Shown here one piece after another: positions 26,295 to 34,436 of a stretch of DNA of 51,128 bases. A program made the translations under genes and the position numbers. The stretch is from an uncultured Bacteroidales bacterium. GTDB lineage: Bacteria; Bacteroidota; Bacteroidia; Bacteroidales; Paludibacteraceae. Under the pieces are notes generated by a model. The model worked only from the letters and a program-made list of their open reading frames with translations, did not search any database and was not told the DNA's origin. The DNA is taken from positions 1-51,128 of the forward strand of contig CADAZU010000006.1 in NCBI GenBank assembly GCA_902792535.1. The letters are read 5' to 3'. How positions within the stretch are numbered: the stretch's first letter is position 1; each line of letters begins with the position of its first letter.

Positions 26295-27257
26295 TTATTT
26301 TTTCAGGTTATGATAAATCGCGTTGTTCAGCGTAAATGTACTATCCGTACAAGCGGACATTTGCAAAGTCTCATCTGCGCCGTCATCAGTATGTTTGAAT
26401 ATCACATCAAACGCGCCCTCTTTGACCTTAGCAAGACTCCAGTGATTAGCAGAGTCAACAAAGACACGAGTAGCAGGTTTTTCCTCAATAGAGAATGTGA
26501 TGATCGTATCATTCTTGGTAGCGTCCTGTATCTGCGGCAAAATCGTAGTATCAGGTGTAACTACATTCACCTGCTCACCTTTCGACCAAGCCAAGGTCTT
26601 TCTATGCGAAGCATCATCATAGAAGCGGAGATACGAAATCTTCTGGGAAGCGATGCCAACGGGGATTTGCTCCTCATGTTTGAAGCGTCCTGTGATGGTA
26701 TCCACGATGATTTTCTTTCCCTGACGGTGGGTCTCATACCAAGTAGTATCCATGGTCCAGCGGTCCTGCATCACATAAACCGGCTCATAAGCAGCCCAGT
26801 CTGAGTTAGCAATATTCGCAGAAACGGACGAAGCGATGTCAGCGAGCGCAGCCATCTCCGTCAGTTTCACAGATTCCGACAGCGTAAAGACATTATTAAG
26901 ATACAGGACATTCAGCACATCGTCTCCAGCGACGAGACGCGCTTTTCTACCCAACTTAGAATCGGTAAATTCATCCCACACGAACGAATAAGTCTTCGCA
27001 TCAAACGCAGAGGGGACACCATCTCCGAAAGAGAAGGTTTTCTTCTCAACCGTATTGTCTGCATGATTAAAATGGAATTGAATGACATCCATATTGTAGC
27101 CATTCACATCCACATGACTGCAATACTCCAAACCTTGGAAAGTCTCTTCCGAGATATTCTTCAGCTCGTTTTCGATGTCAATCTCATTCTTTTTACAGCC
27201 GGTAAAGGCTGCCATTACAGCTAACGCCATAATTAGAATTGTAGATTTGTTTTTCAT
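26295..27257 (-). CDS. Hypothetical lipoprotein in the SusCD operon (320 aa)
   Basis: A lipoprotein signal is clear (MKNKSTILIMALAVMAAFTG then CKKNEIDIE). The rest is a beta-rich soluble domain without a family I recognise; features include DRWTMDTTWYETHRQGKKI and a C-terminal acidic segment HTDDGADE. It lies just upstream of susC, with 6 bases between them, so it is likely a surface or periplasmic accessory of the same uptake system. Confidence 0.8.
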   Translation of the reverse strand: MKNKSTILIMALAVMAAFTGCKKNEIDIENELKNISEETFQGLEYCSHVDVNGYNMDVIQFHFNHADNTVEKKTFSFGDGVPSAFDAKTYSFVWDEFTDSKLGRKARLVAGDDVLNVLYLNNVFTLSESVKLTEMAALADIASSVSANIANSDWAAYEPVYVMQDRWTMDTTWYETHRQGKKIIVDTITGRFKHEEQIPVGIASQKISYLRFYDDASHRKTLAWSKGEQVNVVTPDTTILPQIQDATKNDTIITFSIEEKPATRVFVDSANHWSLAKVKEGAFDVIFKHTDDGADETLQMSACTDSTFTLNNAIYHNLKK

Positions 27258-27306
27258 AATAGATATTTTGTTTTGTTGTTATTTTCTTATCATATCGCCC
27301 ATATAT

Positions 27307-27366
27307 GGTCGATGCTATTCGGAGATCGCCCAAGTTTGGTCGATGCTATCAGCGGGTCGATGCTAT
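27307..27366. repeat. Three copies of GGTCGATGCTAT
   Basis: Direct copies lie at 27307-27318, 27338-27349 and 27355-27366, between the MFS gene and the lipoprotein gene; the last overlaps the MFS stop. Uneven spacing (31 and 17 bases) suggests protein or RNA binding sites, or another short dispersed repeat. Confidence 0.85.
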
Positions 27367-28706
27367 TCCTTTTCTTTGATTAAGAAGACAGCAGCGGCGC
27401 CGAGGAGGAGGAGTACACCGGCAACGACCAGCATACCTGTTTGTACGTGCGCGCATACATATATAAGGAGTGATCTACCGCAGAGGGCAGCAATGATTTG
27501 CGGAATGCAGATCGTGCAGTTGAAAAGCCCGAGGTAGTATCCCATGTTACCGCCCTTGATAGCGTTGGTTACGATCGTGAAGGGCAGGGCGAGCATAGCT
27601 GCCCATGCAGCTCCGATGAGTGCGTAGCTCAGGAAGAGGACGTATTGGTTGGTAACGAACCAGATAGAGATGAATCCGATTGCGCCTACTATAAGGGAGA
27701 TCGCGTACGCACCTTTGTTGCCGGTATGTTTCTCCAAGAACGGAAGTACCATTGCCCAGAGGAGAGAGCCGATTGCCTGAACAGCGAACACAACGCCCAC
27801 CCAGTCGCCGGCAGACTGATACTCCAGCGCAGCGGTGGATGCTTCGTCCCAGCCGAAGCAGTTAACAGCTATAGCGCCAATCGAATAGGTCCACATATAC
27901 ATGAAAGCCGCCCAGCAGAAGAACTGGACAAGTCCGACAGTCCAGAAAGCGGAGGGCGCTTCTTTCAAGAGTTGGATAAAGCCTTTTTCCTCTTTCTTTT
28001 CCTCCTTTTTGCTCAGATCAACCCCATGGAACTCGGCGTACTCCTGCGGGTTGAGTTCCTTGACGGTAGCGAAGGTATAGAGGCAGCAGAGCACGAGAAT
28101 CGCCGCTCCTATATAGAAGGACCATTTGACGGAATCGGGGATGACTCCTTCGGGAGCCGTGTTGGCAATACCGATCCACGTGAAGAAGATCGGGAAGAGG
28201 TATCCGGCAAGCGAACCTGCATTACAGAGCGCAGACTGGATGGCATAAGCCGTTCCTTTCTGCTCCTCGTTGACCATATCGCCGACCATCATCTTGAAGG
28301 GCTGCATAGCGATGTTGATGGAGGTGTCGAGGAACATAAGGCTGAAGACGCCGAACCACATGGCGGCGTTCAGTCCGAGGAAAGCCGATTGCGCGAAAGT
28401 GAAGTTACCTGCGTTCGGCAGGAGGAGCATTACCGCTACCGCGATAAGCGCGCCCACGAGCAGGTAAGGTTTACGACGCCCGAGTCGCGTCCACGTGCGA
28501 TCCGAATACTTACCCACGAGCGGCTGAACAATCATACCCATGAGCGGCGGAAGGATCCAGAAGAAGCTCAGGGTGTGCGGATCTGCGCCCAGCGTAGCAA
28601 AAATACGGGAAATATTGGCGCTTTGCAGCGCGTACGCGATTTGTACTCCGAAAAATCCAAAGCTCAAATTGAAGAGCTGTGCAAAGGATAAATTCCGTTT
28701 CTCCAT
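27363..28706 (-). CDS. MFS sugar transporter (SLC45/GPH-like)
   Basis: The 447-aa inner-membrane protein has about 12 membrane segments. Its N-terminal features are SFAQLFNLSFGFFGVQIAYA, then GKYSDRTWTRLGRRKPY, the loop motif of the sucrose/maltose (SLC45) branch of the major facilitator superfamily. A charged central loop (DLSKKEEKKEEKG) separates the two halves. I start at ATG 28706 (MEKRNLSF); the longer frame adds 26 poorly conserved residues overlapping the promoter. As first gene of the minus-strand operon it would carry the sugar taken up by SusC across the inner membrane. Confidence 0.9.
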   Translation of the reverse strand: MEKRNLSFAQLFNLSFGFFGVQIAYALQSANISRIFATLGADPHTLSFFWILPPLMGMIVQPLVGKYSDRTWTRLGRRKPYLLVGALIAVAVMLLLPNAGNFTFAQSAFLGLNAAMWFGVFSLMFLDTSINIAMQPFKMMVGDMVNEEQKGTAYAIQSALCNAGSLAGYLFPIFFTWIGIANTAPEGVIPDSVKWSFYIGAAILVLCCLYTFATVKELNPQEYAEFHGVDLSKKEEKKEEKGFIQLLKEAPSAFWTVGLVQFFCWAAFMYMWTYSIGAIAVNCFGWDEASTAALEYQSAGDWVGVVFAVQAIGSLLWAMVLPFLEKHTGNKGAYAISLIVGAIGFISIWFVTNQYVLFLSYALIGAAWAAMLALPFTIVTNAIKGGNMGYYLGLFNCTICIPQIIAALCGRSLLIYVCAHVQTGMLVVAGVLLLLGAAAVFLIKEKE

Positions 28707-28730
28707 GGTAAATGTGTTTAAATTCGGGCA

Positions 28731-28762
28731 CAAAATTACTGCTTTTTTTTCGAACGTGCAAG
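28731..28762 (-). promoter_or_regulatory. Bacteroidetes-type promoter of the MFS-SusCD operon
   Basis: On the minus strand CTTG (28762-28759), 20 bases, then TAATTTTG (28738-28731), 25 bases before the MFS start codon. Confidence 0.7.
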
Positions 28763-28917
28763 AGTTGGGTGCATTTTTTTGCATTTTTTGAGAATTTTGG
28801 GTTCGAAACGTATCGAAAGATTTCGGTTTGGAAAGGGGGAAATTCCATGTTCAGAGGGGGCTGTAGAGCATAGTGAGATTGTACTGAGATTATAGTGTGA
28901 AGCGCTTACTAACCTAC

Positions 28918-28972
28918 GAATCACCTATGAATCACCTAAGAATCACCTATGAATCACCTAAGAATCACCTAT
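28918..28972 (+). repeat. 11-base tandem array, five copies
   Basis: GAATCACCTAT and GAATCACCTAA alternate five times without gaps. The period of 11 bases is close to one DNA helical turn. Confidence 0.95.
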
Positions 28973-29000
28973 AGATGACAGCAAGAAAACAGGTCAAAGT

Positions 29001-29026
29001 CCCCCAGCCCCCTGAAGGGGGAGAGA
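29001..29026 (+). repeat. C/G-rich palindromic element, family G copy 1
   Basis: CCCCCAGCCCCC-TGAA-GGGGGAGAG; the hairpin is CCCCC (29008-29012) with GGGGG (29017-29021). Same plan as 31563-31600 and 31936-31970. Confidence 0.7.
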
Positions 29027-29206
29027 GGACGGCGGAGCGGGGGAGAGAGGACGGCGAAGCCGTGTCCAAATCAGATTTGGACGCAATAGAAGAAAGTCAA
29101 TAACGGATTTTTTATAAGTCAAAAATTACTCAAAATTATCAAATTATTTTAAGAAGAGGAAGGAAGGGGACGGAGAAAATGAAAAATACTAAAAATTGCG
29201 CAAAAA

Positions 29207-29238
29207 TTTGCATATATCAAAAAATATTTGTACTTTTG
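29207..29238 (+). promoter_or_regulatory. Bacteroidetes-type promoter of recQ
   Basis: TTTG (29207-29210), 20 bases, then TACTTTTG (29231-29238). The spacer begins CATATATCAAAAA, shared with two other promoters in the window. The leader to the recQ start is about 135 bases. Confidence 0.8.
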
Positions 29239-29291
29239 TGGCGATTTTACGAAAAAGACAACATTTAAAGATAAAATCACAGAGGAAACAA

Positions 29292-29349
29292 AAGCATAAA
29301 CACAGATAAAATAAAGACAAAAGCATAAACACAGATAAAATAAAGACAA
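29292..29349 (+). repeat. 29-base tandem duplication in the recQ leader
   Basis: Two adjacent copies of AAGCATAAACACAGATAAAA plus TAAAGACAA occupy the transcribed leader of recQ. The period is 29 bases. Confidence 0.9.
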
Positions 29350-29377
29350 AAAAGAAAAATCAAGGATAAGATTCATC

Positions 29378-31561
29378 ATGAATGTAACACATGAAGATTT
29401 AATAAACGCGCTACAGACCTATTTTGGTTTTGACACGTTCAAGGGCAATCAGGAAGCAATTATCCGTAACATTATTGACGGGAAAGACACGTTTGTGCTG
29501 ATGCCGACAGGTGGCGGAAAGAGTTTGTGCTTCCAGTTACCGTCGTTGATCATGGAGGGCGTGGCGATCGTTATATCGCCGCTGATTGCGCTGATGAAGA
29601 ACCAGGTTGACGCGATGCGGAACTATTCGGAGGAAGAAGGCGTAGCGCATTTTATCAACTCGAGTTTGAGTCGCGGCGAGATCAACGCTGTGAAAGAGGA
29701 TGTACTGGCGGGTCGGACGAAGCTGCTGTATCTCGCGCCGGAGAGTTTGCAGAAGACAGAGAACGTGGACTTTCTGAAGGGCGTGAAGATCAGTTTCTAT
29801 GCGGTAGATGAGGCACATTGTATCTCGGAGTGGGGACACGATTTCCGTCCGGAATACAGCCAGATCCGGAGCATGGTGCAACGGATCGGCAAAGCTCCGA
29901 TTATTGCGTTGACTGCGACTGCTACTCCGAAGGTACAAAAAGATATTCAGAAGAACTTAGGCATGCCGGACGCGACTGTTTTCAAGAGCAGTTTCAACCG
30001 TCCGAACCTATATTACGAAGTACGTCCGAAAGACGGCAATATAGACAAAGAGATCGTGCGTTACATCCGCGGAATGGAAGGCAAGAGCGGAATCGTGTAT
30101 TGCTTGGCGCGAAAGGAAGTGGAGGATCTGGCACAAGTGCTGCAAGTGAACGGTATTAGTGCGCGTGCTTACCACGCCGGAATGGACGCGGCTACGCGGA
30201 GCGCGAACCAAGATGCGTTCCTGATGGAGGAATGTCAGGTGATCGTGGCTACGATCGCTTTCGGAATGGGAATCGACAAGCCGGATGTGCGGTTTGTGAT
30301 CCATTACGACATTCCGAAGAGTCTGGAGGGTTATTATCAGGAGACGGGTCGTGCGGGACGCGACGGAGGCGAAGGCCAGTGTATCTGTTTCTACAGCCCG
30401 GACGACATCGAGCGTCTGCGCCGGTTCCAGAAAGACAAGACGCCGAAAGAGATCGGCATCGGCAACCAGCTGCTGTTCGAGACGCAGAGTTATGCGGAGA
30501 GCACGATATGCAGGCGGAAGCTGCTGCTGCACTATTTCGGCGAGGAGTACACGGAGGACAACTGCGGCAACTGCGACAACTGCCGCAAGACCTATAAGAT
30601 GGTCGATGCGAGCGAGATCCTGCAGATCGCGCTGGAGACGATTCAGCAGGTGAACGAACACCACAAAGCGGAACATATCGTAGATATTCTGCACGGCAAC
30701 CAGACGGCGGAGGTGATGAGTTACCACCACGACGAGCTGGAGAACTTCGGCGCAGCCAGCGACGAGGAAGAGAGCACGCTGTTTGCTATCTTACGGCAGG
30801 CATTGCTGCGCGGAATGATCACCAAAGATGTGGACAGTTACGGCGATCTGAAGCTGACCAAAGACGGATTGAAATTCATTCGCAGAGCGGGCAAGTTCGA
30901 AGTGCCGATTGAGATTCACGACGAGGAAGACGAGATCATGGAAGGCGCGGGAGCAACTTGCGCCGCCGCGGACGAAGTGCTGTTCTCGATCCTCAAAGAC
31001 ATCCGCCGCAAAGTGGCGAAAAAGAGCGACGTGCCGCCGTTTGTGATTTTCCAAGATCCGAGTCTGGAAGCGATGGCAACGACTTATCCGATCACGATGG
31101 AAGAGTTGCTGACCATTCCGGGTGTGGGTGTGGCAAAAGCGAAACGATACGGAGACGAGTTCCTGCGCGTGATTAAGGAATACGTGGATGAAAACGAGAT
31201 CATCCGTCCTGAGGATTTGCGGATCCGCACGGTAGCGAAGAAATCGACGCGCAAGAAACAGATCATTCAGGCGATCGACCGCCGTGTGGATCTGGACGAC
31301 CTGGCGGAGAGCTGCGGTATGTCGATGGAAGAGATGATGGACGAGCTGGAGGCGATCGTGTTCAGCGGAACGAAGATCAACATCAATTATTTCATTAAAG
31401 AAGTGGTTGATCCAGACGAGGAAGCCGATATTTACGAGTATTTCAAGAACGCGGAGAACGACAGTATCAAGGCGGCGATGGAGGAACTGGGCGAGGATTA
31501 CTACGACGAGATGCATGTGCGGCTCGTGCGGCTGAAGTTCCATTGCGATTTGGGGAATTAA
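29378..31561 (+). CDS. recQ: ATP-dependent DNA helicase RecQ
   Basis: RecQ unwinds DNA 3' to 5' in recombination and fork repair. The 727-aa protein has Walker A PTGGGKS (residues 43-49), the DEAH box D144-H147 within VDEAHCISEWGHDFRP, helicase motif VI (QETGRAGRDGG), and the zinc-binding RQC block (CRRKLLLHYFGE followed by NCGNCDNC). An HRDC domain is at about 525-600 (FQDPSLEAMATTYP, IPGVGVAKAKRYG). About 120 further residues follow, typical of the long Bacteroidetes RecQ. The ATG is at the end of an A-rich leader. Confidence 0.97.
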   Translation: MNVTHEDLINALQTYFGFDTFKGNQEAIIRNIIDGKDTFVLMPTGGGKSLCFQLPSLIMEGVAIVISPLIALMKNQVDAMRNYSEEEGVAHFINSSLSRGEINAVKEDVLAGRTKLLYLAPESLQKTENVDFLKGVKISFYAVDEAHCISEWGHDFRPEYSQIRSMVQRIGKAPIIALTATATPKVQKDIQKNLGMPDATVFKSSFNRPNLYYEVRPKDGNIDKEIVRYIRGMEGKSGIVYCLARKEVEDLAQVLQVNGISARAYHAGMDAATRSANQDAFLMEECQVIVATIAFGMGIDKPDVRFVIHYDIPKSLEGYYQETGRAGRDGGEGQCICFYSPDDIERLRRFQKDKTPKEIGIGNQLLFETQSYAESTICRRKLLLHYFGEEYTEDNCGNCDNCRKTYKMVDASEILQIALETIQQVNEHHKAEHIVDILHGNQTAEVMSYHHDELENFGAASDEEESTLFAILRQALLRGMITKDVDSYGDLKLTKDGLKFIRRAGKFEVPIEIHDEEDEIMEGAGATCAAADEVLFSILKDIRRKVAKKSDVPPFVIFQDPSLEAMATTYPITMEELLTIPGVGVAKAKRYGDEFLRVIKEYVDENEIIRPEDLRIRTVAKKSTRKKQIIQAIDRRVDLDDLAESCGMSMEEMMDELEAIVFSGTKININYFIKEVVDPDEEADIYEYFKNAENDSIKAAMEELGEDYYDEMHVRLVRLKFHCDLGN

Positions 31562-31562
31562 A

Positions 31563-31600
31563 GAACCCCTCCCCGACCCTCCCCTCAAGGGAGGGAGAAG
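31563..31600 (+). repeat. C/G-rich palindromic element, family G copy 2
   Basis: ACCCCTCCCCGACCCTCCCC-TCAA-GGGAGGGAG fills the gap between recQ and rimO; CCCTCCC (31577-31583) pairs with GGGAGGG (31589-31595). The right arm may also act as ribosome-binding sequence for rimO. Confidence 0.8.
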
Positions 31601-31604
31601 AAGT

Positions 31605-32984
31605 ATGCAGAAAGGCGTAGTAGATTTTATAACGTTGGGATGCTCGAAGAATCTGGTGGATGCGGAGCGTGTAATGCGGCAGCTGGAGGCGGCTGGATGG
31701 CGGTGTGTGCATGACGCAGAGGATCCGAAAGGAGAGATTTGCGTGATTAACACCTGCGGTTTCATCGGCGACGCCAAAGAGGAGAGTATCAATATGATAC
31801 TCCGGATGGGAGAGCGGAAGAAGCAAGGGAAGCTGCGGAAGCTGATTGTGATGGGGTGTTTGAGCGAACGATACCGTGCGGAGCTGGAGGAGGAATTGCC
31901 GGAAGTGGATGCGTATTACGGGAAGTTCGATTTTGAGAACCTCACCCTATCCCTCTCTTTAGGAGAGGGGAATAAAGCCGGATTAAATCCGGCACAACAA
32001 AAGAAAGGGGCAAACGGGTGCGCTTCGTTTGAGCGGAAGCTGACGACGCCGAAGCATTATGCTTATCTAAAGATAAGCGAAGGGTGCAACCGGTTCTGTT
32101 CGTATTGCGCGATACCTTTGATCACAGGCAGGCATACCAGCCGACCGAAAGAGGAGATACTGGACGAGGTGCGATGGCTGGTGAGCCAAGGCGTGAAAGA
32201 GCTGAACGTCATTGCACAGGATCTGAGCAGCTACGGAATGGACCTGGAGGGAGATAAGTCGGGCGTTAGGGGAAAACATCTGTTGCCGGAGCTGATTGAC
32301 GAGATGGCGCAAGTGCCGGGCGTGGAATGGATCCGACTGCATTACGCTTATCCGACGGATTTTCCGGAAGGGCTGCTGGATGTGATGGCGAAGCACGCGA
32401 ATGTGTGCAAATACTTAGACATCGCTTTGCAGCATTGTACGGACCATATGCTGGGGTTGATGCGGCGGCATATAACAAGAGCTGAACAAGACGCGCTGAT
32501 CAAGAGAATACGCGAGAAAGTGCCGGGGATTTGCATTCGCACAACGCTGTTAGTGGGTCATCCGGGTGAGACAGAAGAAGATTTTGAGGAGCTGAAAGAA
32601 TGGGTGAAAGAGATGCGTTTCGAGCGGATGGGTTGTTTTGCGTACTCGGACGAGGAAGGAACTTATGCGAACAAGCATTACAAGGACGATATTCCGCAAG
32701 ATGTGAAAGACGCGCGTGCGGCAGAGTTGATGGCTATTCAGCAGGAGATCAGCGGCGAGCTGATGCAGCGGTTTGTGGGGAGGACAGAGAAAGTGATTAT
32801 TGACCGCGAGGAAGGCGAGTATTTCATCGGAAGGACGCAGTATGACAGCCCGGAGGTGGATTGCGAAGTGCTGATAAGTACCAAGGGACAAAGTACCAAG
32901 TGCCAAGCAGGGGAGTTTTATGAGGTGGAGATCACCAAAGCGGAGGAGTTTGACCTATACGGCGTGATTAAAAGAAAATTATAG
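31605..32984 (+). CDS. rimO: Ribosomal protein S12 methylthiotransferase RimO
   Basis: RimO is a radical-SAM enzyme that methylthiolates an aspartate of ribosomal protein S12. The 459-aa protein has the UPF0004 domain (DFITLGCSKNLVDAE, INTCGFIGDAKEES, VMGCLSERY; cluster cysteines in these motifs). The radical-SAM motif is CNRFCSYC (C161, C165, C168), then the TIM barrel and a C-terminal TRAM domain. Two stretches look inserted relative to other RimO proteins. About residues 112-141 (LTLSLSLGEGNKAG then LNPAQQKKG) are coded by palindromes. Residues 424-434 (STKGQSTKCQA) in the TRAM domain are coded by repeat family A. Reading frame and catalytic residues are intact, so the enzyme is probably active. 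Confidence 0.95.
   Translation: MQKGVVDFITLGCSKNLVDAERVMRQLEAAGWRCVHDAEDPKGEICVINTCGFIGDAKEESINMILRMGERKKQGKLRKLIVMGCLSERYRAELEEELPEVDAYYGKFDFENLTLSLSLGEGNKAGLNPAQQKKGANGCASFERKLTTPKHYAYLKISEGCNRFCSYCAIPLITGRHTSRPKEEILDEVRWLVSQGVKELNVIAQDLSSYGMDLEGDKSGVRGKHLLPELIDEMAQVPGVEWIRLHYAYPTDFPEGLLDVMAKHANVCKYLDIALQHCTDHMLGLMRRHITRAEQDALIKRIREKVPGICIRTTLLVGHPGETEEDFEELKEWVKEMRFERMGCFAYSDEEGTYANKHYKDDIPQDVKDARAAELMAIQQEISGELMQRFVGRTEKVIIDREEGEYFIGRTQYDSPEVDCEVLISTKGQSTKCQAGEFYEVEITKAEEFDLYGVIKRKL
31936..31993 (+). repeat. Family G copy 3 plus adjacent hairpin, inside rimO
   Basis: CCCTCTC (31951-31957) pairs with GAGAGGG (31963-31969). GCCGGATT (31977-31984) pairs with AATCCGGC (31986-31993) around one base. 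Both lie in frame in rimO, between the UPF0004 and radical-SAM domains. Confidence 0.85.
32876..32907 (+). repeat. Dispersed short repeat, family A copy 3 (in rimO)
   Basis: AAGTACCAAGGGACAAAGTA followed by CCAAGTGCCAAG lies in frame in the TRAM-domain coding region. Confidence 0.9.
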
Positions 32985-32995
32985 ATACACATACC

Positions 32996-33274
32996 ATGCT
33001 AACGAAAGAATTAATCGGAATGATCGCAGAAGATGCGGGCTTGAGCAAGAAAGATGCAGAGCATCTTCTGAGCACGATGAATGCCATCATCCGCGAGAAC
33101 CTGATGGCCGAAAAGGCGATACAGTTACAGGGTTTAGGCGTCTTTGAGATCAAGGAACGCCAAGCGCGTGTAGTGGTTCATCCGCGCACGGGCGAACGAA
33201 CCGAAGTACCCAGCAAGAACCAGTTGGTTTTCCGGCCGGTATCGAATATTAAGGACGAACTGAAAAAAGTGTAA
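32996..33274 (+). CDS. HU family DNA-binding protein
   Basis: At 92 aa this is a full-length HU/IHF-type nucleoid protein. It has two N-terminal helices (TKELIGMIAEDAGLSKKDAE) and the beta-arm segment (GLGVFEIKERQARVVVHPRTG) with a proline near the arm tip. It bends and compacts DNA. It begins 11 bases after rimO and stands 3 bases before a second, fused HU-like gene. Confidence 0.93.
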   Translation: MLTKELIGMIAEDAGLSKKDAEHLLSTMNAIIRENLMAEKAIQLQGLGVFEIKERQARVVVHPRTGERTEVPSKNQLVFRPVSNIKDELKKV

Positions 33275-33277
33275 GCC

Positions 33278-34429
33278 ATGGCAGAGAAACTAAGTTGGAC
33301 GGAGTTGCGTCGTGCTTTGGCGGTTCGCGCCGGAGTGAGTGAGAAGACAGCAGGGTTGTTTCTGAACGGATATATCAGCCAGTTGATCAATGGTCTCAAG
33401 GACGACAAGCAGGTGAAGATCAACGGTTTAGGCACATTCAAGTTGCAAGCCGTTGCTCCTCGTAAGAGCGTGAATGTGAGCACCGGAGAGGAGATCGTCA
33501 TAGAGGGTTACAACAAGATTGTTTTTTCGCCGGAGGCAGGTCTGAAGGAGCTGATTGAGAGCCAGAAGCCATCAGGTGTCAGCCTTCAGCCGTTAGTCTT
33601 CAACGACCAGCCGGACGAAGGTGATTTTCCGATTGATCCGATCAAGAAATTAGGCGAGCAGGCGGACGAGATCGTGGGTCTGCTGGCAGAGATAGACAGC
33701 ATCGAAGAGCCGAAGGAGCCGGAGGTTCCTGAGGTGCCGGAAGAGCCGGAAGTTGTTGTAGAGGAGCCGAAGGTGGTTGCGGAGGAACCGGAGGTTGTTG
33801 CGGAAGAGCCGAAGGTGGTTGCGGAGGAACCGGAGGTGGTTGTAGAGGAACCTGAGATTATTGTGCAGGGACCGGAAAAGCCGGAGAAGAAGAAATACCA
33901 TTTCTTCCGGGATGTGCTGATCTGCGTATTGATTTTATTACTGCTGCTGGCAGGCGGATATTTCTTCCTTCGCAGCCAATTAAGCGGTATATTGGAATCG
34001 ATGTTGAAGCCTGAACCGGCGCAAACGGAACAGGTGGAAGAGCAGAAAGAGGACGATGAGGGAGAAGAGGATCCTATGATAGCTCTGATTCCCGAAGGCG
34101 ACATCCCGCAAGAACAGATTTTGGAGGAGTTTAACGCCATTTCGGGAGAGCCGGATGAGGAGGCGTATTCCGATTTGATCACGATAGAGCCGATGCATGA
34201 AGGCAGCCGGTTGACATGGATGTCCAAACGGTTTTACGGCGACAAGCGTTTCTGGCCGTACATATATGACGCCAACCGAGACCAGATTGTCAATCCGAGC
34301 AATATAGAAGTGGGTACTCCGATTCGCGTACCGCGGTTGACACAGGCGCAAATGGACACGACAAATAGCGCAGCCATGGAAGCATTGGAGAAATTGCGGA
34401 TCGAGGCAGAGGAAGCGTGCAAGAAGTAG
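33278..34429 (+). CDS. HU-like domain / membrane / LysM fusion protein
   Basis: The first 95 residues of this 383-aa protein are HU-like (SWTELRRALAVRAGVSEKTA, KINGLGTFKLQAVAPRKSV). A Pro/Glu/Val repeat follows (EEPEVV, EEPKVV units, about 150-200). One transmembrane helix is at about 212-232 (DVLICVLILLLLLAGGYFFL). An acidic linker and a C-terminal LysM-type domain complete it (TWMSKRFYGDKRFWPYIYDA, NIEVGTPIRVPRL, about 305-355). The predicted topology puts the DNA-binding domain in the cytoplasm and the LysM domain, which binds peptidoglycan, in the periplasm. Similar fusions exist in Bacteroidetes but their role is not established to my knowledge. Confidence 0.85.
   Translation: MAEKLSWTELRRALAVRAGVSEKTAGLFLNGYISQLINGLKDDKQVKINGLGTFKLQAVAPRKSVNVSTGEEIVIEGYNKIVFSPEAGLKELIESQKPSGVSLQPLVFNDQPDEGDFPIDPIKKLGEQADEIVGLLAEIDSIEEPKEPEVPEVPEEPEVVVEEPKVVAEEPEVVAEEPKVVAEEPEVVVEEPEIIVQGPEKPEKKKYHFFRDVLICVLILLLLLAGGYFFLRSQLSGILESMLKPEPAQTEQVEEQKEDDEGEEDPMIALIPEGDIPQEQILEEFNAISGEPDEEAYSDLITIEPMHEGSRLTWMSKRFYGDKRFWPYIYDANRDQIVNPSNIEVGTPIRVPRLTQAQMDTTNSAAMEALEKLRIEAEEACKK
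33571..33604 (+). repeat. Dispersed short repeat, family B copy 3 (in CDS)
   Basis: ATCAGGTGTCAGCCTTCAGC followed by CGTTAGTCTTCAAC is in frame just after the HU-like domain (SGVSLQPLVFN). Confidence 0.65.
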
Positions 34430-34436
34430 TTGAGAG

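Larger units (their letters stand above)
28763..29206. other. Divergent intergenic interval rich in repeats
   Basis: No gene is seen between the divergent MFS and recQ genes. The interval holds an 11-base tandem array (28918-28972), a C/G-rich palindrome (29001-29026), a direct repeat GGGGGAGAGAGGACGGCG (29017 and 29040) and a hairpin TCCAAATC-A-GATTTGGA (near 29064-29080). Confidence 0.7.

Noticed and set aside
28707-28784. Longer N-terminus of the MFS transporter
   Set aside because: The extra 26 residues overlap the promoter at 28731-28762 and precede the family's usual start MEKRNLSF.
28918-28972. CRISPR array
   Set aside because: The units are 11 bases in direct tandem with no spacers, and there are no cas genes.
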